Notes under the pieces: model-generated | What the model saw: only the letters and a program-made list of their open reading frames with translations | The model's database searches: none | Told to the model about the DNA's origin: nothing | Source: Cerrena zonata | Taxonomy: Eukaryota > Basidiomycota > Agaricomycetes > Polyporales > Cerrenaceae | NCBI GenBank assembly: GCA_038087015.1 | Contig: JASBNA010000004.1 | Coordinates: 2,108,001 to 2,172,000 of the forward strand | DNA: 64,000 bases | Direction: 5' to 3' | In this document: in pieces, positions 38,782 through 50,263 of the stretch | Numbering within the stretch: the stretch's first letter is position 1 | How the letters are laid out: each line of letters begins with the position of its first letter | Program-made: the position numbers and the translations under genes

Positions 38782-41700
38782 GAACTGAGGTCTAAAGTCC
38801 GAACTCGACTCCATGGGTTTCTTTCTATCTTGTCCATCTCAATCTGACGTCGTTTGCTGTCGGTCATCTTTGCTCTGCTTTTTCTTGGTTTGGTTGTCTT
38901 TTTTTGGGATATTTTCTTCTGTCTGCTCTTGGTTTTGGACCCCCTCATGATTACTTTTCTTTTTTGATTCTTGTATGGGTATGGTTCTGTATGTCCTCTC
39001 TTGCTTTTTCAACCCCAACCTCCACATCATCTCTCCCACGAAACTCTCAGACTCTCTTGAACGATTTTTTATTCTTGATATGTTGCATCTTCATCTTCAT
39101 GTGCATTTCCGCTCTATTATCGTCCATCTCCATGATATTCCGATCCATCATCCCTCATCCAACCAACCATTGTTGACATCCCACGCATCATCAAGTCTCG
39201 GTTTGCTTTTATTCCCCCTCCTGCATCCCTACCAACTACTTCCCTATCTCAGTCATTTCCTTGGTTCCGAACTTTTCCATTTCCTTGGTTAATCCTCATC
39301 TTGCACGCACGCACGACGTAATATACTTCCTCATATTCTCGTCTTTTCTCCATCTTCCCATCTTACCATTCCCACATTTTGCCACACCTTTTCCTCACAA
39401 TCCATCTTTTATGATCCTGTTTAAAACCCATCGTCACGCCTTTTTTCTTCACACCCCTTATCCCATGTATATCATACTCTCACTCGCTGTCGCATTTTTT
39501 TACCACCTCATCCGCTTTCAACACGCACATGCACATAATAGTTTGTTTGCTTGTCCTACCTGCTCTCCTCGCTCCAGTCCTCGTACATATAACCCCCCAA
39601 TATCGTCGTCTTTTTCTATAACCGTCAATCGACCAGTTCGTCCTCGTACCATAAATCAATACCGATACCCAAGGCCCATTCGCGTCGACCATCGAGGTTC
39701 TCGACTCCCCAACGTTCAACGTACAACTTTCGGAGTTTCTGGTCGTCGCGATGGACCGTGTATCATCGCACATAGACGTGTATTGCATCAGGCAGTATGC
39801 GTGCGCATTACGCATTTCCTTTCTCTCGAGTGTAGGACTCCCGATCGTTGTCCCAACTCGTTTTGTTCATAGCCCTTCTATTCCCCAAGAGATATCGCAG
39901 AAAAAAACCTCGTTGTGTACTCAATCTTATATCCCCACCGTCGTCGCTGTGCCCTACAATTTACCTTTGGTTTTTCATGTCCCATTCTTGGCCCGTTTCT
40001 GGTACCTATTCTAGACGTGTTTTAGTGCCGTTTTTTCTCATTTACTCGGAAGGAGTTTTTCTAGTTTCTGTTTTCTGTTTTCTTGACGATAATAAAAAAG
40101 AAAGGGGTAGAAAATAACAAAAATAAGAATATATGAATGTCTTTTTGTATTGGGATCTATCGTTGTCTTTTAGTCACCTTTTTTCATGTTTCTTGAAGCT
40201 CAGTTTGTTGCGTACATAGAGCACTTTTATTCTCTGGATTTGTCACACGTATATAGTTCATGGTCTTCAATTTTATCTTCAGAACGTCTCATCAACCAGA
40301 CCTTTGGTGTGTGTGCAATCCTGCAAGGCAATATACAGTACCATGCCTCGGGACCGCTTTCAGCGTGCCTCCTCGAGGTTCATCAATACTCCGGAGTAAG
40401 AACGTTTGAACCTTGAGCTTGAAGCTTGAAGACCAGGGTGGTTTGCAATACTGACGTCTGGCCGATAAGCTTTATCCTCACTTTCCACATCGATTCCGTG
40501 TCCCGACACTTGCCCTGATCGAATGCCAAGGTCGTCGAGCAAGCAAGAGGACTGTTTACACTTTCGGGCAACATACCCCGTCTTGCAAGCAACGAAACAC
40601 CACGCCCTCACTCGACCAAACAAGCCGACATTTGTCGTTATTTGTTGACAAGATCCGACGAGCGGATACCAGATAAGTGGTGTATAGGTTATTCAACACA
40701 GGTCGAGGTCATGAGGGCACACAATTGATTATGGATTATTGAAGCAGCAAAAAAAATTAAACATCGGATTTCGGGGGGGTTGGATAGTAAACGGTTATGT
40801 CATGAACCCGTACTGTGCGGTGACTACGGACCAATTATGGACGATCGTCTGGGGTTGAATGTGCCGGAGGATGTTCCTGATCGTACATCCCTCTCCCTTT
40901 TTTTGCTCCGTCCGTTCCGTGCCCGAAGCGTTCGTAAGGATTTCCAAACACTCACCCAGAACGAAATTTTTATTAGGAATAGAAAGTGGGATAAAAATGG
41001 ATTTGCAGAGGCAAGGAGGAGGTGAGATGACTAAGGTTTGGGAGAGGGTGAAATGATTTGACTCGGAACGACGAACGTTTGTTCTCGGAGGATGAATTCC
41101 CTGAGTGGAACCAGGTGGAACCGTTGTATGTTTTGCTGTACACAAGACCACAGGACCCAAATGGAGGATATGAAGAACTGGAGAACAACAACAACCACAA
41201 CAACACATGTAGAATGGTATTTCTCGGAAGCAAGAAGAGTCGGAGGCGGCGGAGGCGGTGATCGTGAAGGCGGGGTCAAACAAGGTCAGGGCCGACACTG
41301 ATAACTAGCACTTGCTAGGCTAGGGGTATGGTCCTAGCCTAGATACGAGTTTCATATCGGTTTGAAGGACGATAAGTTTGTTACTAGTATGTGGCACTAT
41401 GAACCTTTGGTCTAACTCTGAGCAGAGGAAACCCGGTAATTGGTCAATATTGAATGAGGCACGACAGCTCGGACCTCTGAGCAGATAAGATGAGTAGAAA
41501 GTGCTTGATTGGATAAGAGCCCTGGGGGAGGTGATGCGACATTAACGGAGACTCGGTGAAGGATGCGTGATGCGAACGCGGTCAGTTGATCGCACCCCCT
41601 CGGACTTCTCGCGTATCTGTATGAGACTTTAGGAGACTTTTAGGTCGAGTGAGTGGAGGTGGTTGAGTGAGACATGGTCTACAAGTGTACAGGATTGGCA

Positions 41701-43493
41701 CAGCACCGAAATTGCGAGGAGACTAAGACCAAGGTGGGGTGGCAACCAGCAACAACAGCGGTCCACTGCACTGGTTCCGACCAATCATGCAATCACATAC
41801 AATGACTCCAAGCAATGCACGCACTCCGAGTCCGAGTCCATGCAATCTATGAAATAGCCGATACACGTAGCAGCCCGGTCCAATCGCCCAATGCGTCCAC
41901 CCAAGACCCATCATCCAATCAAAGTGGTATCAGAAGGCACCATGGTGCTCTATTACCTCGGGCACAATGGCGAGACTCTGAGCACACAGCAAGAGGGCAA
42001 CACCCTGATCGAGAGCTTGATACAAAGTTCAAGGCACATCGCTGCGGGGCCCGGACTCATCGACCAATAATCGACAATCTGCGAGGTAGGCGGGCGCCTG
42101 TGTTATAAGGTATGGGAGAAGCGATTCCGAGTGGCTGTACCGTCCCGAAAATGCATCGAAAAGCCTGTAATTGAGAAATCTCATGACAAGAGGAAAGGCG
42201 ATCACCGCTTGGACGCTAAAGCAGAAAGAGCAACAAACAGACAGGACACGACTTGGTCGGAGTGTGAAAGTGTGAGATTGACAGAAATATTATATTTTGG
42301 AGCGATGTGATCAAGCTTTCAGTGTTTGGACGTGCGGCCGGGGCCGAGAACAGATTGTAGCTTTGAGCTTGGTGAACAGGACAGGCGAATGTCAAGGTAG
42401 CGAGATGTTGGAGATTGGGGCCGAACTTAAGGGGAGATTGTCAGAATGTGTAGCAGAGATGTGCGGCAGCTTGGGATAGGGAGGGAAAGGATGATGGGCA
42501 GATTGACAGCGGGGCTGATGGGCAATGTAACTATTTGCTGGGATGATGGCGGGCTGAGAGGCTTCCTCGTCCTGGCAGGTGGTGTAGTCCGAGGACAAAT
42601 ACGAGTTGGCAGTCGGAGGGAGGCGTGCCATGACGAATAGTATGGGCTGGGTCTAGTGTATAGATAGAGTGTCCAAGTGTGTCTACTGGTAGCTATTTAT
42701 TGCGTTCGGGAGCAAGTGGGGAGGGCTTCTGGTTCTGCTGCCGCGACGACAGTTGAATAGTTGTGCTGACTGATTCTGGGAGAAGATTCGGACGAGACCA
42801 CGGTGCAGAAGGAGGGTTGTCGAGTGACCAGGTCTGTGAGAGAGGGCAGTTCCATCATCGCTAGCTATCATCGCTACTGCATATCACTGGCATCTACCGC
42901 CCACCACTTGCGCGAGTTGCTGCTCCCCCTGCATCTTTCATTCTCTTACTGTTCATTGTTGCCGGCTGCGTGCTGCTCGCTGCCCCTGCTCATTGTTTTT
43001 GCTCGCTGTTGTCGGAGAGGGAGCTGGAGACGCCTTGTGGCTTGATACTCGTCCAGACCTGCAATCAACGCAATTCGAGCTAGCCATAAAAGGCGAACGC
43101 CCGTTCTCTTCCGCTTTCTTGGCCGGCACACATTCACTCTTTTGCTTTGTGCGAGTGTGCGACTCTGCCTCTCCCAAAGCACCAGCCAACGCACATCCAC
43201 ACCCAGTGCCTGCTGCCTTTCCTTTCCTTTTCTCCGTCTCTCTTCCAACACCCACCCTGACCCCCCTTGGCAGCCCTCTACACGCCCAACAACCGACGCC
43301 TTGCCATCATTCCGAGGTGTGCTTTTCCTTTCGCCCTCATCCTCTCAAACACATCTCATTTATTTTTCCTCCCTCTGACGTCTCTTTGACGTTTTCCGTC
43401 CACCCGTAGCCTCGAGTGCAGGCCTGCTCGTCCCGCTCACCCTCTTTATCGCCTACCCAATTCACACTAGTCCCCCTCTTTAGTTCCTCTCCC
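38782..43493. other. 4.7-kb non-coding interval, probable extended promoter of the homeodomain gene
   Basis: No supported gene. From 38,850 to 40,100 the plus strand is pyrimidine-rich and produces long spurious frames, such as a 203-codon one at 39261. From 42,900 to 43,490 there is CT-rich sequence directly upstream of the homeodomain start, probably a long 5' leader. Long upstream regions are common for developmental regulators in mushrooms; the link here is inference. A perfect 10-bp hairpin lies at 41315-41342. Confidence 0.45.
41315..41342. repeat. Perfect 10-bp inverted repeat with an 8-base loop
   Basis: CTAGGCTAGG and CCTAGCCTAG flank the loop GGTATGGT. There is no T-run after it and no gene boundary nearby, so it is not an obvious terminator. 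It could be a palindromic protein-binding site in the promoter of the homeodomain gene, or chance. Confidence 0.6.
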
Positions 43494-46400
43494 ATGGATC
43501 TACAACATGGTGTCAATGGCAACGCCATGGACTCTCTACAGCACCACCACAACCACTCTCCTTCTCTCGCTGCCGTCGTAGACCAGCAACAGCATTCTCA
43601 CCCGGCCCTATATCACGTCCCCCCTTCTCTTCCTCCTCAGCAACAACTTCATCATCGCTATTCCCAACAGTTCGAGCAACAGCAACTCGAGTCCTACGAT
43701 TTCCCCCAAAGCTCGTCTGCTTATCCTGTCGAGTTGGACGTCGACCCCTTGCACCATCCACTCGATTCCCGCATCCTGCCCATTTCACGTGAACTTCGCC
43801 AGGGTCCCCACCCGTCGCTCTTATCTCATCCCAACGGGCTTCCTTTGCACCATCCTGGCCAGCTTTCACACATTCACCCTCATCGGTCAAACACTTGCAT
43901 ACCGTCTCTTATTCCACCTGGGATGGACCCTGCCCAAGTCGATATGCGCACATTCTACCCATATCAGCCGAACGAGGTCAAACACAGGAAGCGAACCACA
44001 CGTAGCCAGCTGAAGGTGCTCGAGGACGTGTATAGCTATGATACCAAGCCGAATGCCAGCTTGAGGAAGAAGCTTGCCGAAGAGTTAGGGATGACACCCC
44101 GAGGAGTACAGGTGAGCAACGCCCGTGACCGCGTCATGACCCAACTCGTACTTAATTGCTCCTTCTACGCTCTTTACAGGTCTGGTTCCAGAACAGGTTT
44201 GTGTTATTCGCTGATTGCATTAGCCTTCTCTGACCTTGCTTCGGCTTTAGGCGCGCAAAGACAAAGTCTCAAGCTCGGAAAGCCGAACAAGGTGGCAAAA
44301 AGGAAGACGAAAACTCACCACCCCCGAAACCAGATGTCAACGGATCGACGAACACCTCTGAATCGTCCTCTTCCTCTTCGTCTTCTCCCGCTTCGTCATT
44401 GTCTATTCACCGGACGTCTATCTCTTCTGCTTCCTCTGTCGAAGACGAAGCATCATCATCACCTACAGACGCTTTGGCTGCAGCTGATGACGCTCAGAGT
44501 GTGTCTTCTGGCTCTCAAACCGTGAGGGGAGAGTGTTCTGTCTCACCCCCATCGACTTCTGGAACTGATGCCGCAACATCACCGACGGCAGTCGCGAATG
44601 CCAACGATGACTTGGAATCGGGATCGGCGAATCCTTTGTTGGAAATGGACAACTCAATCTGGACACAACCTTACCCCTTCGGACAGCCTCCCGCGGAAAA
44701 CGCGGAGGCCTCTCTCGATGGCATACCGCCCGACGCACCTGTCGACGCAAAGAATGGTATCGGGCTCGCCGAAGTGGACGAAGCGCCGAACGGTTACCTT
44801 AATGTCCCAGAACATCTGAGGAATCAGAGAAGGACATCACTTCCCATTATCGTTTCACCTCCCAGTGCTTCACATCAGCCTATGTCGTACCCACCGCCGT
44901 CACATTTGCAAAGGAATATCAGGGGTGTAGGTGGCTTGCCGCCTGGGTTTGATCCTGGACACAGGAGGAGGTCGGTGGATACCAACATGCTGAGACTGAG
45001 CGCACATCCGTATGCTTATGCTATGGCACCGCCGGGTGCTCCTGCTCCTGCTCTGTATGGACGGTCAATCTCGTCTGGAGGACAATCCCCGGGACCGAAC
45101 CAGGTATTCAGGCATGGGTCGATGCCCCATGTCTTTGGCGAGGACCGCTTGCAACCTCCTACTGAAGGCTTCAGTCCAAACGGTTACCCAATGCATGCAC
45201 CACCTATGAGGAGACCACCGATGCATCAGAGGATGAGTATGCCCGCACCCGTCTTGCAAAAGTACTATCAGCAATACCAGATGCATACTCAGAATCTAAA
45301 CTCCGGGAGCCCACCTTCCGCGTTCAACAACCAACAGGCTCGCTATGGTATTCCATCCCGAGAGATCCCCGCTCTCATCCCTGGTCCTCTTCCTTCGCGC
45401 GACTTTTCTTTCGGGACTGCAGGCTCTACATCTCCGAACGTCAACGACTCTTCACCAAACCTGCCCGCCAACAGTACTTCTTCCTCGCCCTCTGGTCCCT
45501 CGTCGGCATTCCCTCTCCAGTATCCTATGTCCCTCGAAGACCCGGATACGGAAGACGATGCAAGCGCAGTATCGAGCATGTCGAGATTTGGTTCGTTTAC
45601 GAGCATGGCGGGAAGCGATACCAGTTTGACGAGTGCGTGGTGCAGCGATTCTGGTAGTGGGGTCAACGGTGTTGGTGGTGGAGAGTTGAAAGAGCAACAG
45701 GCGCAGCAACAGGGTCTTCAAGGCCAGTCAGCTCCAGAGGGTTTCGACCCCGATCTCAGGAGGGCTAGTTGGTGAGTTTATTGTTCCTTCCGTCCCTCTT
45801 AAGTCGTTCTGTTCCCTTCTTGTTACGTTATTGCTCCTGTTTTTATATCTCCTCTTTATCTCTGTTTATTGTTCATCTATCTCTTTCGAATCTTGCCTTT
45901 CACAAAACACGCTCACTCGGACGAGCCTCGCGTTCCATTCGATCGCACTTTTTTGCTGCTAATATGCTACTATTGGGTCTCATTAATTGCTTCGATGCTT
46001 AATGAGTCTTCTTGCACGCATCACTTGCCTTCTTGCATGCATGTGTTTTTCATTTTGAGTCGTCTCAAAACCACCACCAATCCAGATCCGGCCAATCCTT
46101 TTTCATTTAGTGTAACAATTAGCGTATACCTCATTACTTCCTAAACCTCCTTAACCTTCTTTGCCACAATCGCACGTGGGACTTGCCTACCATCTATACA
46201 GCTTTATCCAGTGGAAAGGGTCTGATCTATCCCAAACAAACTCGGTGGTGATGGCACACTTGTGGCTTAACACCTTCCCGGATACACACAATCAGACAAC
46301 GGGGAACCTCCCAATCCAACGTCACCAGTGCCCACCACCACCACCCGTCCGAGATGTCGAACGGAGTATGAATGTGGACTTGATAGTCTGCGGCGTTGCT

Positions 46401-47359
46401 CGAGTTTATCCTGATCGGCATTTACGATCGGGTGGCGTTGGGATTGTTGTTGTCTTAACCTACATGCATGTCGAGGGCTCGATGTTGCGCTTTTTTCATT
46501 TAGCTTGTTTTAGTTCGGTGGATTGGGGGTCTTGGTCCGTTTTCATTCCACTTCTGACATCATTCCTTTCTCGGTGGATCTTCCGTGTTTGGTGCTTCGG
46601 TCTAGATTCTTTTATTTCATTTTCGTGTTTTTGTTTTTGTTTTTGTTTTTGTTTGGGACCTGTGGATGAGACATTGACATATGCTAACTCGACTTTCTAT
46701 CTTTGTAGTGTTTCGACCTCGGGCCAGTTCCTCGAAATGTTCGACGGGCTGGGTGTCGGCGGAGGGAGCACTATCGGCACCCCTCAGCCCCAAAATACCC
46801 AAACTCTTTCTGGTGACGGTCAATCTCCCAACGCACTCAATGAAGGTGGCGAGAGGTCCCCAGCTGTAGGGAAGCAAGCCTCGACAAAGACCGAGGCAAC
46901 GAACAACGGAGATGGTTCGACTCTCAATCGAAACTCTCTTGAATATGGGCTTGGAACTAATGAGGTATGTGTCGTCTCTCCACGTTAGAAGTCCTGCCAT
47001 TTGCTTCTAAGACCTCATGCGCTTTGAACTGACGTTGATTGTTTCTTCTGTGTCTTTTTTTTTTCAAATAGGACTCGGACGGCGGAAACACTTTGCTCTA
47101 CTCTTCGGAATACCAAGAACTCTCGGCAAAGGGTGTTCATGACTTCTCGCCATCATACCAACTCAACGATCCTGCCCACTACAATGGCGGGTACACCGCT
47201 GATCCTTACTCGAGTTATGGCTTCTCGGCGATGATGGATGGGAACGGCAACCCTGTTTATGACACTGGTGCGATCGAGCTGCAACATATGTGTGTCCCTT
47301 CCTCGATGGCGATGGAGAACTTCAATATGTCAAATGATTCCTATCCGTCGTATTCATAA
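43494..47359 (+). CDS. Homeodomain transcription factor (899 aa, five exons)
   Basis: Exons 43494-44111, 44180-44196, 44251-45771, 46709-46964 and 47072-47359 give 899 residues. The homeodomain spans about residues 163-222: KHRKRTTRSQLKVLEDVYSY, then LRKKLAEELGMTPRGVQ, VWFQNR and RAKTKSQARKAE. A 17-nt microexon encodes VWFQN, the DNA-recognition helix. The rest is low complexity: His/Gln-rich N-terminus, Ser-rich and Pro-rich middle. Overall architecture resembles the Hom1/Hom2 homeodomain regulators of mushroom development in Schizophyllum commune, but I cannot tell which without alignment. It is not a mating-type HD1/HD2 pair: no partner gene is adjacent. The start is the ATG in the context TCCCATGGAT; an upstream in-frame stretch has no better ATG. 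Intron 4 is 937 nt, far longer than any other here. Confidence 0.88.
46627..46654. repeat. (GTTTTT)n short tandem repeat inside intron 4 of the homeodomain gene
   Basis: Four copies of GTTTTT plus a partial copy lie about 55 bp before the 3' splice site at 46708, in a T-rich intron segment. Confidence 0.85.
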
Positions 47360-50263
47360 CCCGTCATCGGCTTCGTTCCTTCGTTTGCCCACTCGCTTTC
47401 GTTCCAAGATGATCCGGAGTTAGTCATGTTCGCACGTCAAATCGCTGTCAGTGCTCGTTGGTCGATCCCTTCAAATGCTTCAATTGCTATCGTATTTTAT
47501 TATGTCTTATATACCCTATGGGGTGTATGTACTAATCTTACCGGTCCCTCCCCCTTTTCTCCCCCCAATCTCTTCCTGATTTCTTCTATCGCCTATGGTC
47601 TGGCGTTGTACTATCAAAATTTACCCCCCGTCTGCGTACGCGGAATGCACCTGGATTGGTTGGTGTCGCATCACCTTCCTCTTACCCATTCGCATGCATT
47701 CAACTGTCTTTTCCCCCAAATCCATTTTACCCCCTTTTACCCCCACCGACAACTTCGATGTTCTTGGTGCTTACGCTTTCGCAGACCCAACCATTTCCCG
47801 CTCCTCATCTAAATCCGGCTCCTTTTTTCTGGGTTGTTGCATTACTATAGATGTCCCGCAACTAATTGCTCCGCTTTTCTTGCTTCAGTTTCTTCTCATC
47901 TTCTTTGACAAATGCGCATATTTTCGTATTTTAAATCTTATTATTCCTATCTTTTCTCCCGAGTCGACATACCAACCCGACACCCTTTTACCACAAACTT
48001 CCTTAACACCCCTACCCACGCTCTTTGTTGGCTCTCTCTCTATCCATTTCCCCGTCCGTGTTGTGTCACTGTGTGTCCTCTCACTATCTATTGTACTTTT
48101 TTGCCCTCTGGGCCGAACACTCCGTGTGTGTTTATTATGGCGTCCTGCGCTCTTTTTTCGAACTCTCACAACTAAAGATATACTCTCACTCTCATTTTCG
48201 TTCTTTCCCCCTATATTCCCCCTCCGTTTTGGCTTTTTTCCTCTTTCGTTTGTTCATATCTTTATATTTACTTTTCATGTTTATTATATCTGATGTAAAG
48301 TCTGCAAGTCTGCGAATAAGAATGTGTACATAGTACTATAAAGTCCTAGTACTGAGTCTAAAGTGTGATACGACCCTGCTAAGCTGGTGTCCTGAATTTG
48401 AAGTCGGAGCTTCTTAGTGTGCTACGTGCTACGGTTACTTACTGAGCTTACTTCTGTCGGCTCATGGATGTCGCTTGGAGGAAGGAGGAAATGACTCTTC
48501 CTGATTTCATCATCACAACTTCGAAGAAGGTTATCACTGATTGGCGAGTGAGTTCTTGTGTGCTTCTTGCAATGCACGGCGTCCAACAGCTGTCGAGGAT
48601 CAGCTTACCGTTGGCTGAGGTATTTTTCCCTAAAGCTTCCCTGCTTTACTTCAAGAGAAGTAATGTGTCGTCATGACAAGTGAACATCACCCTCGGCCTA
48701 TTCAGGATGCTACCATATGGTTGACGTTTATGAGCGGTGTCAGAATACCTAAGTGAGGGAAGGTAGCGAATGGTATAGTGGTAACTCATGTTTTCTTTCC
48801 CGAGTACATCACGGAGGTCCTGGGAGACCATACGGTTTGCGGGGGAAATGGGGAAAGGTTTTTATGAGGATGGTGATCTCGGGCAGTGGGCTAAGTGGTG
48901 AGCTGTCATTACGTTCATGATCGATTCTATAAAAGAGTACCCTTGAGAGTTTTTGGAGAAAGAAGACGGTTGTTGCGAGGGGCAAAGACACAGTAGAACT
49001 CGTGAACATATCAGCTTGGGAGTGAGCATGCTGTAGCCTTCTTATGGCTTGGTATGGTCTTGTTCGAGATGGAATGGTATAGCATGGAACGGCGTCGTAT
49101 GCGAGGATATGCGAGGGAAATAAATGTGATGTCATTTCGATTCGGAATCTTGAACATGCAAGATCATCGCTGTTCAAATGTTACCTCAATGTGAATCTTG
49201 CCTAGATCATGCCCGATCAGTAGACCCGGTAACTTATTATATGAGCCATTATGTAGTCTATGCTTGTTGCCATCGAGGGATTGTCAATGAATCAAAAACT
49301 CGGACGCGTACCTTATTTTCTAAATATCTTGCTTGTATCTCCCTATATCTCCGTATCGATGTAGATCAGAGTATCATTAGTCTCAATACTTTCAATGAGT
49401 GAAAGCTTGTGAAAGCGTAAAATTGTGAGAAGTACTGAGAGCAGTGTGTGTGGTCGCGAGGGGCACCAGAAAAGGCAGACAGAACGATGGTGTTTGCGCA
49501 CTTTTCGGGCCTGGTTCTTCCTAATATGGCGAGTGAGTTGTCAACGCATCCAGGGTACCTAGCTTCGGGAGATGCCTTGCAAAGCATTCTTGAAGAAAGT
49601 GGCCTAATATTGAGTAGTACATTGGTAGTCCTCGAGGCTACACGAGGATATGGGCTAGAATATGAGGCTTTGAGGACCTACGTCCGAGTCCACTGCCAGT
49701 AGGTCGTGTGGCTCAGGTGGACCGCGACCCTACTAGGTATCTTTCGTGATAGGGTTAGCACTAGTACCATAGGTGATAAAATGTCACAGTTCGTTTCACC
49801 ACCGATAACACTGGACCGTGAATCTTCCACTGCTCACAGGTAAATTTGTTACGACCGTATGCAATCGACTTTGATTTGTATACTGCAAATGTTGGAATAA
49901 GCTCTGTAAGCCTCAACTTTGTATAATCAGTAGGTCATCATCAGCAGGAACCATGTAATAAACCCACCTATCAATGCCCCGACGACAACATTCACAATTG
50001 TCTGCTCAGGAGTCAAGGCATTAGCAAACACCTCACACTTAGAATCACGGTCATTACCGCGGCACATGAAACACTGCACTTGTAACTGCCGGCAGTCATC
50101 AGACTGTTTATAACTGCAAAGCATGAGTAGTAATACAATTCGAATACATACATTGCGCTGAAATGTTCGACGATGAACATTGGATATCGATGTGAGAGTC
50201 CTATCAAAGAAAGTTCCTAAATCCGAGTACCTTCTCCCCTTCCTAGGCGCCCTCACTCGCCGA
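47360..50263. other. 2.9-kb interval without a supported gene
   Basis: 47,400-48,350 is strongly pyrimidine-rich on the plus strand and gives a spurious 232-codon frame at 47595-48293. 48,400-50,263 holds only short frames. A stretch near 48,765-48,785 looks like a tRNA A-box but has no B-box. A 125-codon reverse frame at 49927-50304 overlaps the end of the next gene. Confidence 0.4.

Noticed and set aside
39261..39872. 203-codon plus-strand frame
   Set aside because: Composition-driven by pyrimidine-rich DNA, with overlapping frames on the same strand and no domain.
40795..41298. 167-codon reverse frame with Cys-rich stretch
   Set aside because: No family motif, no codon pattern like neighbouring genes, and the Cys run comes from a CAA/CAC repeat on the other strand.
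43494..47359. Homeodomain gene as part of a mating-type A locus
   Set aside because: No divergently transcribed HD partner or MIP1-type neighbour is present, and the architecture fits single developmental regulators better.
47595..48293. 232-codon hydrophobic plus-strand frame that could look like a membrane protein
   Set aside because: T- and C-rich DNA encodes Phe, Leu, Ser and Pro in any frame; there are other open frames over the same bases and no start context.
48760..48835. tRNA-like stretch (GGTATAGTGGTAACTC)
   Set aside because: It resembles an A-box, but there is no GTTCRANNC B-box, no acceptor stem and no T-run downstream.
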